Positions 33,730 to 43,220 are shown, numbered from the stretch's first letter. The stretch: 64,000 nt of DNA from Alkalihalobacillus trypoxylicola (GCF_001590785.1 NZ_LTAO01000012.1:62001-126000); one strand, 5' to 3'. Made by a program: numbers and translations. The notes: a model not told the origin generated them from the sequence alone.

Positions 33730-34473
33730 GTGACATATGAGGAGCAGGTACAGGAGGAACTGATTCGTTGGAAACGTAAGATAAGGAAAAACCCCTCAAT
33801 GACAGGGCGATTCACTAAAAAATGGCAAAATAAATTTAATGGCATGATACCTGAGAAGTTTCATCAAGTTGTAACGTCTAGTATAAAAAATATGGTTCAA
33901 GCGACCATTTATGGAACCGATGTCACCTCAAAGGATAGCCGATTACGAGCACTCCCTTTACAGGAGCAAGAAGAAAAGGCCAAACAGTTAATAGAAAAGT
34001 TTAAAAAAACTGCAGCGGTAGAAGGGGCTGGGACTGGCTTCGGAGGAGTTTTGCTTGGTATGGCTGATTTTCCTCTCTTGCTGAGTATAAAGATGAAGTT
34101 TTTGCATGAGGTTGCTTTAATTTATGGCTATGATGTTCGGGATTATCGTGAACGATTATTTTTATTATTAATTTTCCAATTGACTTTTTCGAGTGATGAA
34201 CAAAAACAGGTCCTATTAGACAGAGTAGAAGAATGGGAGAAAGAAAGAATAAAACTACCTGAAAAGGATCAGTATGTGGCTCATATAGATTGGAAGGAAT
34301 TTCAGTTATCTTATCGTGATTATATTGATATACCGAAGATGCTTCAATTGATTCCTGGATTTGGAGCAATTGTCGGTGCGACCGTTAATTATCATTTTCT
34401 AGATTTATTAGGTGAAACAGCAATTAACTGTTTTCGAATGAGGGCTTTTAGGGAAGAAAGTACAACTAACTAA
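33730..34473 (+). CDS. ecsC: EcsC protein
   Basis: The 247-residue EcsC family protein has a central glycine-rich hydrophobic stretch (EGAGTGFGGVLLGMADFPLLLSIKMKFLHEVALIYGYDVRDYRER) and a C-terminal IPGFGAIVGATVNYHFLDLLGETA. The function is unknown, and the gene is not essential for EcsAB action in B. subtilis. GTG start after AAAAGGAG. A terminator follows. Confidence 0.9.
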   Translation: MTYEEQVQEELIRWKRKIRKNPSMTGRFTKKWQNKFNGMIPEKFHQVVTSSIKNMVQATIYGTDVTSKDSRLRALPLQEQEEKAKQLIEKFKKTAAVEGAGTGFGGVLLGMADFPLLLSIKMKFLHEVALIYGYDVRDYRERLFLLLIFQLTFSSDEQKQVLLDRVEEWEKERIKLPEKDQYVAHIDWKEFQLSYRDYIDIPKMLQLIPGFGAIVGATVNYHFLDLLGETAINCFRMRAFREESTTN

Positions 34474-34485
34474 ATAAAAAATAGC

Positions 34486-34522
34486 AGACAGAGTCATGAT
34501 TCATTCATGCTCTGTCTTTTTC
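34486..34522 (+). terminator. Terminator of the ecs operon
   Basis: The stem AGACAGAG..TCATGA pairs with TCATG..CTCTGTCT and a T run follows. Confidence 0.8.
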
Positions 34523-34532
34523 TATATAAAAA

Positions 34533-34559
34533 ACTTGCCGATTCATTTTTTCGGCAAGT
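34533..34559 (-). terminator. Terminator of ccdA
   Basis: A perfect 9-bp stem ACTTGCCGA/TCGGCAAGT with a T run on the minus strand. Confidence 0.82.
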
Positions 34560-34578
34560 CTAAAAGGTATAAAGCGAT

Positions 34579-35292
34579 TTAAATATTAAATGGAATATAT
34601 TGAGCTAAACGATTTGAAATAATAGCAAATTGTCCGGTAATGAGCAAAATCCCTAAAATAATCATTACAAAACCACCTGTTTTCTGAATTCTCGGTAACC
34701 ATTTGTTGAATTTTTTTAGACGGTCCAATGATTTCGAATAAAGCAGGGCTACTAATATAAAGGGAATGCCAAGCCCTAATGAGTAAAAGAATAGGTAAAA
34801 AACAGCTTCTGTCATTCCTGCATGCATCGCCATATATAAAATAGCTCCTAAAGTTAATCCGATACATGGAGTCCAGGCAGCTGCAAATACAAAACCTAAC
34901 AGCAACGAACCCATAAAGCTATTTTTCTTTTTAGGCTTAACGTTTAACCTTTTTTCACTTAATAAAATTCTCAAAGATATAATACCCATCATTTGTAACC
35001 CGAAAATGATAATGACAATCCCACCTAAACGTTCAAGCAGTAATCGATTGTCCAAAAATAAGCCCCCAATAAAAGTAGAGGATGCCCCCATTAATAAAAA
35101 AATAATGGTAAATCCTGCTATGAACCCAAGACTTCTAATGAGAATAAGCTTAGTTGACGCATGAACTTTATTATCACTAATAGACGACCCGGTTAATTGT
35201 GCTAAGTAGGCTGGGATGAGTGGGAAAACACACGGTGAAAAAAAAGATGCAAGTCCAGCTAACAAAGCTAACCATATCGTTACTTCTACCAT
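34579..35292 (-). CDS. ccdA: CcdA-type thiol-disulfide membrane protein
   Basis: The 237-residue six-helix protein has one cysteine in FFSPCVFPLIPAYL and a second in AAWTPCIGLTLGAIL, the redox pair of the DsbD-like CcdA family. It carries electrons across the membrane to extracytoplasmic thioredoxin-like proteins, needed for cytochrome c maturation and for endospore synthesis in B. subtilis. TAGGAGGT precedes the ATG. No thioredoxin-like partner gene lies in the window. Confidence 0.88.
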   Translation of the reverse strand: MVEVTIWLALLAGLASFFSPCVFPLIPAYLAQLTGSSISDNKVHASTKLILIRSLGFIAGFTIIFLLMGASSTFIGGLFLDNRLLLERLGGIVIIIFGLQMMGIISLRILLSEKRLNVKPKKKNSFMGSLLLGFVFAAAWTPCIGLTLGAILYMAMHAGMTEAVFYLFFYSLGLGIPFILVALLYSKSLDRLKKFNKWLPRIQKTGGFVMIILGILLITGQFAIISNRLAQYIPFNI

Positions 35293-35502
35293 TCTATAAC
35301 CTCCTAATTAGACCTTTCTCTAATCTATGATTTATCACACAAAGAATATGTATTTAATAAGGCTGATTTTCATTATAGATCTCCTACATTATAAAGGAAA
35401 GTCATTTAAAACCAAAAGCTTCTAGCAAAGTTTCACGAAAGAGTCACAGAAGGAGGAGAAAAAGATCAGCCTTGAGGAGGAGGAGAAACCATTCTTAAGC
35501 TC

Positions 35503-35532
35503 GGCTTCAAATACAAAGCCTCTGTATATACT
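35503..35532 (+). promoter_or_regulatory. Candidate lia promoter with inverted repeat
   Basis: The inverted repeat GGCTT/AAGCC (35503-35520) is followed by a -10-like TATACT (35527-35532), 30 bp before liaI. It does not match the LiaR box I remember, so LiaR binding here is uncertain. The rest of 35293-35563 shows only purine-rich runs. Confidence 0.3.
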
Positions 35533-35563
35533 TGAAGTAAGTTAAAAAAAGGAGGGCAGTACA

Positions 35564-35959
35564 ATGAAACTTGCTATTAAAGTTATGGGTGGGGCATTAC
35601 TTATCTTTATTGGGCTATCCATTATACTAAGTTTATTAGGAATACATCTAGGTGGTTTGTTTGGACTTATAGTAGGAGCGAGCCTATTATATTGGGGCTA
35701 TACCCGATATAAGGAAAAGAACGAGTGGAGTGTAACCACGATTATTATTATAGCTGCTGGAGTTCTCATGACTTTTGGTGGAATTGGTGGAATCATCAGC
35801 TTATTAATTGGGCTTCTATTATTATATGGAGGATATGAATTAATAAAAGGGAAAAAAGAGAAAGATGAGTTGTTTGATGTTCAATACGAGGAGTCGATAG
35901 TGACGAAAAGTCACTACGACCCATTAGATGAAGAGTTTAACCGTTTAATGAAAAAATAA
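35564..35959 (+). CDS. liaI: LiaI-like membrane protein
   Basis: The 131-residue protein has four short hydrophobic segments in two LiaI-LiaF-type hairpins (GGALLIFIGLSIILSLLGIHLGG, and AAGVLMTFGGIGGIISLLIGLLLLYGG) and a polar tail. LiaI anchors LiaH to the membrane under envelope stress. AAAGGAGGG precedes the ATG. It is first in the liaIH unit, 20 bp before liaH. Confidence 0.85.
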   Translation: MKLAIKVMGGALLIFIGLSIILSLLGIHLGGLFGLIVGASLLYWGYTRYKEKNEWSVTTIIIIAAGVLMTFGGIGGIISLLIGLLLLYGGYELIKGKKEKDELFDVQYEESIVTKSHYDPLDEEFNRLMKK

Positions 35960-35979
35960 AAAATCAGGAGGGAAAATCA

Positions 35980-36624
35980 ATGTCATTAACAAGAATACGT
36001 CGTTTTATCTCAGCTTCTATTAACGAGGGGTTAGAGAAGGTAGAGAATCCGGTTATGATGATTAAGCAATACTTACGCGAAATAAAAGCTGAGGTTCAAA
36101 AAATAGAAAAGGAAATGGAGAAGCAAGAGCAACTTCAGGATATGCTTCAACGAGATAGAGAGCTAGCTTTACAAATAGTAGAGAAGCGAGAATCACAAGC
36201 TAAAATCGCTGTCGATGCTGATCAAGAGGAGTTAGCAAGAAAAGCTTTATTAAGTAAAAAAGATGCTTATAATCAAGCAAAAAGATACGAAGAATTGTTA
36301 TCTAAAAGTAAAGAACATGTGTTGGAATTAAAACAAAAAGTGGAAGTACTCAAAAAGAAATATCATGCTTTAAGAGATAAGAAAATGGAATTATCTTTAA
36401 GATTACAAGCAGAAAGAGCGAATAAGCAATTAAGTCATTCGGTCCATTTATCAAATAAAAGCTATAATGATTTTGACCAATTAGATGAACAAATGGAAGA
36501 TTTAGAATGGTCCCAATACGAGCCTCAATCCTCTAATCATGAAATAGAAAAAGAAATGTATCAAGCAGAAATTGAACTTGAGCTACAGCAATTAAAAAAA
36601 TCAAATGAGGCTGTAAAAAATTAA
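35980..36624 (+). CDS. liaH: PspA/IM30 family protein LiaH
   Basis: The 214-residue coiled-coil protein has the PspA opening RIRRFISASINEGLEKVENPVMMIKQYLREI. Such proteins form large rings at the membrane and protect it during cell-wall antibiotic stress. Heptad-rich helices run from about 40 to 160. AGGAGGG before the ATG. Downstream a hairpin (36679-36717) separates it from liaG. Confidence 0.92.
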   Translation: MSLTRIRRFISASINEGLEKVENPVMMIKQYLREIKAEVQKIEKEMEKQEQLQDMLQRDRELALQIVEKRESQAKIAVDADQEELARKALLSKKDAYNQAKRYEELLSKSKEHVLELKQKVEVLKKKYHALRDKKMELSLRLQAERANKQLSHSVHLSNKSYNDFDQLDEQMEDLEWSQYEPQSSNHEIEKEMYQAEIELELQQLKKSNEAVKN

Positions 36625-36678
36625 TGACGAGTAACAGGAATAGTATGGTACTATCTTCATAAAAGAAAGTGAAAAATA

Positions 36679-36717
36679 GAATGGTGGAAAGAGGCGAGAT
36701 GATATACTCGCCATTCT
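36679..36717 (+). terminator. Partial terminator between liaH and liaG
   Basis: The nested stems AGAATGG/CCATTCT and GGCGAG/CTCGCC are followed by only a short T run, so read-through is likely. It would keep liaIH far more abundant than liaGFSR. Confidence 0.6.
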
Positions 36718-36744
36718 TTCTGTTTAAAGAAAGGGGGGGAGGTA

Positions 36745-37617
36745 TTGAAGAAATTAGTTGGTATCGTTTTTATTATATTAGGTATAGGTTTAGTGTTATC
36801 TGTTGTCTTTCAAATCGTTCGTTTTTCTACAACCTCTGAAGTTGATTATGTAGAAAAAGCAGCCAATCAATATAAAGCGATCATTATTAAATCAACCTCA
36901 GTAGATTGGGAGGTTCAAGAGTCTGATGATGAAAATATTAGGGTGGAATTATTAAATCCGCGAAAAAATCAAAGCCTGGAAGTAAGAGACCGTAATCAAC
37001 TAGAAATTGAAGTGAAGGAAAAAGGATTAGGCTTGAATTTTTTTAACTTTCAAAATCAAAATACGAAATTACTTGTAAAGCTTCCAAAACAAATGACGGC
37101 TGATTTGGAATTTCATGGAGTATCGGGTGATATAGAAGTCTTAGGTGAGATGATGGCTCAAAAATTATTCGTTGAAACCGTTTCAGGAGATATTCATTTT
37201 AATCATAAATTAAGTTTAGAAGAACTGTCTTTAAGAACCATTTCAGGCGACATAGTCGTAGGATTACTAGATAGTAACCAAATGGACTTTCAAACAACCT
37301 CAGGTTCTATCGAAGTTGAAGAAGCTAGTGGAGATGTATCAGGGGAAACGGTGTCGGGAAAAATAAATATTCGACTTCCTCATCATCATAAAGATATAGA
37401 TGTCTCTACTGTATCTGGCAATATTGAGCTTGAGATAGGTGATCCAAATGCTAAGATAGAATTGGAAACTGTTTCTGGGAGACTAGACCTTGACCAAGCA
37501 TTAGAGCAAATGACAGAGTCATCTCGAAAGCTTTCTGGTACAATAGGTAGCGGTGACTATCAAATAAAAGCGAACACTGTTTCGGGAAATATATATTTAA
37601 AAAGTATTCTACACTAA
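36745..37617 (+). CDS. liaG: LiaG-like DUF4097 protein
   Basis: The 290-residue protein has one N-terminal transmembrane helix (about 3-24) and then a beta-helix of repeated SG-D motifs (VSGDIEV, VSGDIHF, ISGDIVV, TSGSIEV, VSGKINI, VSGNIEL, VSGRLDL, VSGNIYL), the DUF4097 pattern. The function of LiaG is unknown. TTG start after GGGGGGAGG. It opens the constitutive liaGFSR part of the operon. Confidence 0.85.
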   Translation: MKKLVGIVFIILGIGLVLSVVFQIVRFSTTSEVDYVEKAANQYKAIIIKSTSVDWEVQESDDENIRVELLNPRKNQSLEVRDRNQLEIEVKEKGLGLNFFNFQNQNTKLLVKLPKQMTADLEFHGVSGDIEVLGEMMAQKLFVETVSGDIHFNHKLSLEELSLRTISGDIVVGLLDSNQMDFQTTSGSIEVEEASGDVSGETVSGKINIRLPHHHKDIDVSTVSGNIELEIGDPNAKIELETVSGRLDLDQALEQMTESSRKLSGTIGSGDYQIKANTVSGNIYLKSILH

Positions 37618-37635
37618 TAGTAAGGAGGCGGGGTT

Positions 37636-38517
37636 ATGAATAAGAAGACATTATTCGGTTTATTCATTTTAATTATAGGGATTAACATCTTTTTTGGCGC
37701 CTTTCATATAACAACTGGATCTTTATTTGCTCCGCTTCTGTTTATCATTATAGGCTATTATTTTTCAAAAAAAGGAAGAAATGTCCTTAGTAAAATATTT
37801 TACTTGCTTAGTGCTATTATTTTCTTAGACCAGTTTTTAGGTTTAAATTTCTTTGCCTTGTTTTTTGCAGGCTTATTTTTGTTTTATGGAATTAAGTTTA
37901 TAAAAGAGCCTTCTAAAAAAAGGGATCGTCGTCGTACGGATAAAGAAGAGCGAAAAAAGCGCTATGAAGAGAAGGAGAGTGACACGAGGAAAGTAGAAGA
38001 AGATTTGATCGATAGTCCATATCATCAATCAACCTTTATGGACGATAACGATTTCAATTATAGCGAAAAATATCTGGAGAAAGAGAGTTTAAATGATACT
38101 CATTATTCTTCGACCTATCAAAACCAGCATAGCCACGAACATTATACACCTATCGTTAGAAGGAATATATTAGGTGACATTCATTATAATCAAGAACAAT
38201 TTGAATTACAGGATATGACGATTTGGAATGTAATTGGGGATGTGAAAATAGATCTTTCGAGGGCGATTATTCCTGAAGGAGAACATGTCATAATCGTGCA
38301 GGCTTTTATTGGTCAGATTGATATTTATGTCCCTGAGGATATAGCTGTAACCGTGCAAACCTCCTCTTTAGTTGGAGAAGTGACCTTATTTCACGAAAAA
38401 TATAGTGGCTTTAATCATCAAGTTCAAAAAGCACCAAAATATTATAAACAATCACCGAGAAGAATTAAACTCATATTATCTACACTAGTTGGTGAAGTGA
38501 GGGTGAGGGAGTTGTGA
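37636..38517 (+). CDS. liaF: LiaF, inhibitor of the LiaRS system
   Basis: The 293-residue protein has an N-terminal block of membrane helices (about 5-90), a charged linker rich in K, R, E and D (about 95-135), and a C-terminal beta domain (HYTPIVRRNILGDIHYN, NVIGDVKIDLSRAIIPEGEH, LVGEVRVREL) of the DUF2154/LiaF type. It keeps LiaS off in absence of stress. The linker makes it longer than I remember for B. subtilis LiaF. GGAGGCGGGG before the ATG; 4-bp overlap with liaS. Confidence 0.9.
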   Translation: MNKKTLFGLFILIIGINIFFGAFHITTGSLFAPLLFIIIGYYFSKKGRNVLSKIFYLLSAIIFLDQFLGLNFFALFFAGLFLFYGIKFIKEPSKKRDRRRTDKEERKKRYEEKESDTRKVEEDLIDSPYHQSTFMDDNDFNYSEKYLEKESLNDTHYSSTYQNQHSHEHYTPIVRRNILGDIHYNQEQFELQDMTIWNVIGDVKIDLSRAIIPEGEHVIIVQAFIGQIDIYVPEDIAVTVQTSSLVGEVTLFHEKYSGFNHQVQKAPKYYKQSPRRIKLILSTLVGEVRVREL

Positions 38518-39563
38518 GAAAAAAATTAGCTCGACTAAGATGGCAGTTTGTTCGATATAATGTCGTCTTAAGCTTTTTAACGGTGCTCCTCATTCTCATT
38601 TTATTTACATATGATGTTGAAAGTGGTTTTCTATTTATTTTTCAAAAAAAAATCCTAGAACTACCTCTTATTGTATGGTTACTCATAGTGATTCTTTTAA
38701 TGGGGGGAATAAGCGGATTTATTCAATCGGATTCAATAAAAAAAAGAATAGACTCCTTATTAGATAGTACAGTCCGTTATGCTAGGGGCTCTTTTTCACA
38801 TCGGATGGAGAGCACAGGTGATGATGAGATTACAGAATTAATGGAGCAAATGAATAATATGGCCTCTCATATTGAAGAACAAGTGATTTCCCTTCAACGT
38901 TTATCAGCAGAGAGAGCAGAGCTTCAGGAGACGATTAAAAAGACAGCTGTAACGGAAGAACGACAAAGGTTAGCTCGTGACTTACATGATGCTGTAAGTC
39001 AGCAATTATTTGCTATTTCTATGATGATGGCTGCTTTAAAAGAAAGTCATAAACAAAATCAATCCACGATGCATACGCAAATAGAGATGGTTGAAAAGAT
39101 GGCAAATGCTGCACAAGCGGAAATGCGGGCGCTCCTTTTACACCTACGTCCAGCTCACTTAGAAGGAAAAGAGCTAAAAGAAGCCATACATCAATTAATT
39201 GAAGAGCTGAAGCAGAAACAAGAGATGCTTATAACTTATGAAATGAATGTAGAGACAAACATACCAAAAGGAATTGAGGAGCAATTATATCGATTAACTC
39301 AAGAGGCTTTTTCTAACATATTAAGGCATGCTAAAGCTTCAAAAATAGAGTTTCATTTAAAGCAGCTCTCTCATGAACTGAGGTTAAGGGTCGTCGATAA
39401 TGGAGTAGGCTTTCAAAATCAAGAAGTTCAAAACCATTCTTATGGCTTACAAACAATGAAAGAGAGAATGAATGAGGTTGGTGGGACTTTAGAAATCGTT
39501 TCAGTTCCAAAGAAAGGTACTCAAATCATTGCGAAAGTACCTATAACTTGGAAGGAGGAATAA
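38514..39563 (+). CDS. liaS: Sensor kinase LiaS
   Basis: The 349-residue NarL-type kinase has two transmembrane helices (about 13-33 and 50-70) with almost no outside loop (intramembrane-sensing), a HAMP domain, and the HisKA_3 box RQRLARDLHDAVSQQLF with H158. The ATPase has LYRLTQEAFSNILRHAKAS, VVDNGVGF and YGLQTMKERM. It responds to lipid II-targeting antibiotics in Bacillus. GTG start. Confidence 0.93.
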   Translation: MRKKLARLRWQFVRYNVVLSFLTVLLILILFTYDVESGFLFIFQKKILELPLIVWLLIVILLMGGISGFIQSDSIKKRIDSLLDSTVRYARGSFSHRMESTGDDEITELMEQMNNMASHIEEQVISLQRLSAERAELQETIKKTAVTEERQRLARDLHDAVSQQLFAISMMMAALKESHKQNQSTMHTQIEMVEKMANAAQAEMRALLLHLRPAHLEGKELKEAIHQLIEELKQKQEMLITYEMNVETNIPKGIEEQLYRLTQEAFSNILRHAKASKIEFHLKQLSHELRLRVVDNGVGFQNQEVQNHSYGLQTMKERMNEVGGTLEIVSVPKKGTQIIAKVPITWKEE

Positions 39564-40199
39564 ATGATGATAAAGGTATTGTTAGTGGATGATCACGAAA
39601 TGGTGCGAATGGGACTTAGTGCTTTTTTATCTACTCAGTCAGATATGAAGGTTGTGGGAGAAGGCAAAAATGGCTTAGAAGGGGTCCAATTAGCACAAGA
39701 GCTTCAGCCTGATGTTATTTTAATGGACTTAGTGATGGAACAAATGGATGGAATTGAAGCTACAGAAAAGATTGTTGCAGCTCTTCCAAAAGTGAAAATC
39801 ATCGTATTAACTAGCTTTATTGATGATGAAAAGGTTTATCCAGTTATAGAAGCCGGTGCTTTTAGCTATCTACTTAAAACAACTACCGCAGCTGAGATTG
39901 CAGAGGCGGTACGATTGGCTTCTAAAGGAGAATCGATAGTAGAATCTAAAGTCACTAAAAAAATGATGAAAAGAATGCGTGGAGACAAAGAAGAAAAATT
40001 GCATTTGCAGTTAACACCTAGAGAGTTAGAGGTTCTTAAATTAATTGGCGACGGCAAAAGCAATCAGGAAATGGCCGACACTCTCTTTATCGGGATTAAA
40101 ACAGTTAAAACTCATGTTAGTCATATATTAGATAAGCTACAATTAGATGATCGTACTCAAATTGCGATTTATGCGCATCGTCATCGACTTGTTGAATAA
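39564..40199 (+). CDS. liaR: Response regulator LiaR
   Basis: The 211-residue NarL/FixJ-family regulator has the acidic pair D9/D10, phospho-acceptor D55 in VILMDLVMEQMDG, and lysine in YLLKTTTA. The C-terminal LuxR-type HTH reads LTPRELEVLKLIGDGKSNQEMADTLFIGIKTVKTHVSHIL. It starts right after liaS; two ATGs in tandem (39564, 39567) both follow GGAGGA. Phospho-LiaR activates liaIH. A terminator follows. Confidence 0.94.
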   Translation: MMIKVLLVDDHEMVRMGLSAFLSTQSDMKVVGEGKNGLEGVQLAQELQPDVILMDLVMEQMDGIEATEKIVAALPKVKIIVLTSFIDDEKVYPVIEAGAFSYLLKTTTAAEIAEAVRLASKGESIVESKVTKKMMKRMRGDKEEKLHLQLTPRELEVLKLIGDGKSNQEMADTLFIGIKTVKTHVSHILDKLQLDDRTQIAIYAHRHRLVE

Positions 40200-40220
40200 A
40201 TGAAAACCTGAAAGAATATT

Positions 40221-40252
40221 AAGCCCCATTTCCTTAGAATGAGGCTTTTTCC
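40221..40252 (+). terminator. Terminator of the lia operon
   Basis: The stem AAGCCcCATT/AATGaGGCTT with a short loop and T run. Confidence 0.8.
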
Positions 40253-40367
40253 ATGGTTATCAGTAGGTCGAATTTAGTAGAAAAATAACCAATGATGAAA
40301 CTTTTTGAAAGAATCATACGTAAATACATATACTAAGGATAAGAAGAGGTCAGAGGAGGAGTTTAAA

Positions 40368-42515
40368 TTGATAAAAAAATTAATAGTAGCAGCTTCCCTC
40401 ATTTTAACCACTTTTTTGTTTGCTCTTTTTGGTTATATGGCTATTATTTTATTCGGAAATTATGCGATTGATGAGGAGAAGCTTGTTTTGAATCAGGCAA
40501 GCACGATTGTTGATGAATCTGGACAACCTATAAGTAAAATTTTTTTAGAGAATAGAGAAATGGTGACGATTAATCAAATTCCAGAACATGTTCAGGATGC
40601 TTTTGTGGCTGTTGAAGATGTAAGGTTTTATGAGCATAATGGCTTTGACCTTCGAGCAATTGCTCGCGCTTTATATAGGGATATTCAATCGGGTTCAAGA
40701 GCAGAAGGCGGAAGTACCATTACGCAACAATTAGCGAAAAATTTATTTTTAACAAACGATAAAACATTTTTAAGAAAAACGAAAGAAGTATTAATCGCCA
40801 TGAATCTTGAAAGACGCTACAGCAAGGATGAGCTGCTGGGATTATATGTGAATACTATTTATTTTGGTCATGGTAAGTATGGAATTCAAGCAGCTTCCCA
40901 GCATTTTTTTAATAAAAATGTTGAAGATCTCAACCTAGAAGAAGGAGCTCTGTTAGCGGCTATCCCAAAGGCTCCTAATCAATACTCTCCATTTGTTGAC
41001 CAAGAAAAAAGTGAGCAACGAAGAAATCTAGTATTATCATTAATGTCAAAATCAGGTTACATTACGGCCGAGGAAGCGACAAGACTGCAAGGGAAAATAA
41101 TCACCTTGTATGCTGAAGAAGAAAGAGAGGATGAGGCTTTTTACACCTACTTAGATATGGTTCTCAAAGAAGCTAGTGAAAAGTATCATTTATCTCAAGA
41201 AGAAATTTTAACAGGTGGGTATAAAATCGTGACACCTATTGAAAAAAACTTACAGCAGCATTCTTTTCAGTTACTTCAAGACGATTCTTATTTTCCATTA
41301 GGAAATGAGGATGCAGAGGCCGCATTCGTTCTTATAGATAATGAAACGGGTGGTGTTTTAGCTGTTCATGGAGGGAGGCAATATGTCAGGTTAGGGTTGA
41401 ATCGTGTTACTGTACCGCGACAACCAGGATCTGTGCTGAAGCCTTTAGCTGTTTTTGCACCAGCTTTAGAAAAAGCAAATATTGACCCGTATACATTATT
41501 AAACGACGAACTTCAAGTCTTTCATGATGACTACCAGCCAAGAAATGCAAATGGAATTTATAGTGGTCAAATAACCATGTATGATGCTCTTAAAAACTCG
41601 ACAAATGTTCCAGCGGTTTGGTTATTAAATGAAATAGGTATTCAGCACTCTGCTCAATATTTAACTAAATTTGGATTAGAAATAGATGATCGTCATTTAG
41701 GTGTTGCATTAGGAGGATTAGAAAAAGGCGTTTCTCCCCTTGATTTGACAGCAGCTTATCGGTCCTTTGCATCTAATGGAAAAAGGGTAGAACCATTTTT
41801 TATTAAAGAAATATACGACCAGCACGGTCAGTTAATAGCAGAACATAAGGAAAATGAAACAAAGGTGTTAAGTGAACAAACGGCTTGGAATATGACCAGA
41901 ATGCTTGAATCAGTCGTTACGGATGGAACGGGCAAAGCTGGGATATCTCACTATTCTTTAGCGGGAAAAACGGGTACAACTTCTTTCGAAAAAGTTGAAA
42001 ACGCCACAAGAGATGCATGGTTTGTTGGGTATAATCAGCAGATTGTCGGTTCTTTATGGATGGGCTATGACCGGACTACTGAGGAACATTTTTTAAATGG
42101 TGGAAGTGAGTATCCAACGAAGCTATTTAAGGATATCGTCAATAAGGTCCCCGATTATTACAAACAATTTGCATGGGACATTCCAAACGAAGTAGAAGAT
42201 TTGCAGCCACCTGTCGAATTACCTTTAATCGAAGATTTAGTGGCGGTACAATCATTTGGAGGGGAAGGTTTATTAAGTATCCAATTGAAATGGACCCCAT
42301 CCGATGACAGAAGAGTTCATTATCAGGTGTATGAACTAAATGGACAAGAAAGGACCTTGTTAGCAACAGTAATTGGTATGGATTATTTCTATCAACCAAA
42401 ATTAAACATTTTCTCAGAGCACCAGTATGAAGTAGTTCCTGTTGATACGGTGACTCAGAAAGTTGGAGCCCCATCTAATTTGGCTGTCTCCTCATTTCGA
42501 TTTGGTTTGCATTGA
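40368..42515 (+). CDS. pbpF: Bifunctional class A penicillin-binding protein PbpF
   Basis: The 715-residue enzyme polymerises and cross-links peptidoglycan. After a membrane anchor (about 5-30) the GT51 domain has AVEDVRFYEHNGFD and GGSTITQQLAKNLFL. The transpeptidase has the serine motif SVLK in PRQPGSVLKPLAVF, STN in LKNSTNVPAVW and KTG in LAGKTGTTS. A fibronectin-III-like tail (about 630-710) ends it. The TTG at 40368 has AGGAGGAG six bases upstream and gives the expected length; an in-frame ATG 21 codons earlier has no site. The position before hemE is that of B. subtilis pbpF. Confidence 0.9.
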   Translation: MIKKLIVAASLILTTFLFALFGYMAIILFGNYAIDEEKLVLNQASTIVDESGQPISKIFLENREMVTINQIPEHVQDAFVAVEDVRFYEHNGFDLRAIARALYRDIQSGSRAEGGSTITQQLAKNLFLTNDKTFLRKTKEVLIAMNLERRYSKDELLGLYVNTIYFGHGKYGIQAASQHFFNKNVEDLNLEEGALLAAIPKAPNQYSPFVDQEKSEQRRNLVLSLMSKSGYITAEEATRLQGKIITLYAEEEREDEAFYTYLDMVLKEASEKYHLSQEEILTGGYKIVTPIEKNLQQHSFQLLQDDSYFPLGNEDAEAAFVLIDNETGGVLAVHGGRQYVRLGLNRVTVPRQPGSVLKPLAVFAPALEKANIDPYTLLNDELQVFHDDYQPRNANGIYSGQITMYDALKNSTNVPAVWLLNEIGIQHSAQYLTKFGLEIDDRHLGVALGGLEKGVSPLDLTAAYRSFASNGKRVEPFFIKEIYDQHGQLIAEHKENETKVLSEQTAWNMTRMLESVVTDGTGKAGISHYSLAGKTGTTSFEKVENATRDAWFVGYNQQIVGSLWMGYDRTTEEHFLNGGSEYPTKLFKDIVNKVPDYYKQFAWDIPNEVEDLQPPVELPLIEDLVAVQSFGGEGLLSIQLKWTPSDDRRVHYQVYELNGQERTLLATVIGMDYFYQPKLNIFSEHQYEVVPVDTVTQKVGAPSNLAVSSFRFGLH

Positions 42516-42547
42516 ACCATATTTCGGATGTATTCACATACAAAAAC

Positions 42548-42582
42548 AGGACCTTCCTTCTAATTATAAGAAGGAAGGTCCT
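42548..42582 (+). terminator. Perfect 14-bp hairpin after pbpF
   Basis: AGGACCTTCCTTCT pairs perfectly with AGAAGGAAGGTCCT around 7 bases. There is no T run directly after it. The stem sequence resembles the hairpins that open family B copies. No gene is seen in 42583-42728. Confidence 0.6.
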
Positions 42583-42728
42583 GATGCATTATTTGAAAAT
42601 AGACCATTAATAAATCTACTTTTAGTTTTCACGCTTCGAAAGCGATGAGAAAGCACTATCCACTTCTCCCTGACTTCGACTTTCAGTATAGCCTTTTAAA
42701 TATCCGTTTAACTCTAGAATCTCTACAT

Positions 42729-43181
42729 TTATGACAATTCTTTCACCATTTTTACAATTTCCTTTTGATAGCCTAGATGCTCATATAAACCTACAGCTCT
42801 ATTATTATCTAGAAAAACATCTAAAATAACTTCTGAAAGCCCCTGATCGATGGCCCATTCTTCCGCCTTTGCCATGAGAGCTTTGCCTATTCCTTTACCT
42901 TCACCTTTTTCGGATACAGCTATTGCTGAAATGTAGGCTTGTTCTTTTCCAGTAAAGTAGTCCTTTTGAATAGCTAGCTCTAAATAACCTAAAATCATGC
43001 CATTATTTTCTGCAATGTATATATTCTCTTTATTGTCAGTCAAGGATTGTAATGCCATTTGTTCTTGTTTTTTAGCCATTGCATCCTGGTCTCTATGCTT
43101 CATATAATCGATATGATTGAATCTTTCTGCTAATGCTAAAATAACGGGATGATCTTGTTCGTGATATTTTCTAATAATCAT
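42729..43181 (-). CDS. GNAT family N-acetyltransferase
   Basis: The 150-residue protein has the acetyl-CoA motif SEKGEGKGIGKALMAKAEEWA and the C-terminal LDVFLDNNRAVGLYEHLGYQK, close to RimI-like enzymes. The ATG at 43181 has AAAGAGGT seven bases upstream; an in-frame ATG six codons earlier does not. The substrate is unknown. It is isolated, next to repeat element A3. Confidence 0.83.
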   Translation of the reverse strand: MIIRKYHEQDHPVILALAERFNHIDYMKHRDQDAMAKKQEQMALQSLTDNKENIYIAENNGMILGYLELAIQKDYFTGKEQAYISAIAVSEKGEGKGIGKALMAKAEEWAIDQGLSEVILDVFLDNNRAVGLYEHLGYQKEIVKMVKELS

Positions 43182-43220
43182 TCGTATACCTCTTTTCAAA
43201 TGTGTTTCCTTTTTATACTT

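Noticed and set aside
35400-35530. Classical LiaR operator
   Set aside because: No inverted repeat resembling the LiaR box known from B. subtilis is visible; only a short GGCTT/AAGCC repeat is present.
35293-35563. Riboswitch or T-box leaders upstream of liaI, hemE, serC, pheB or the aminotransferase
   Set aside because: I searched these gaps by eye for T-box, purine, SAM and cobalamin-type core sequences and saw none.
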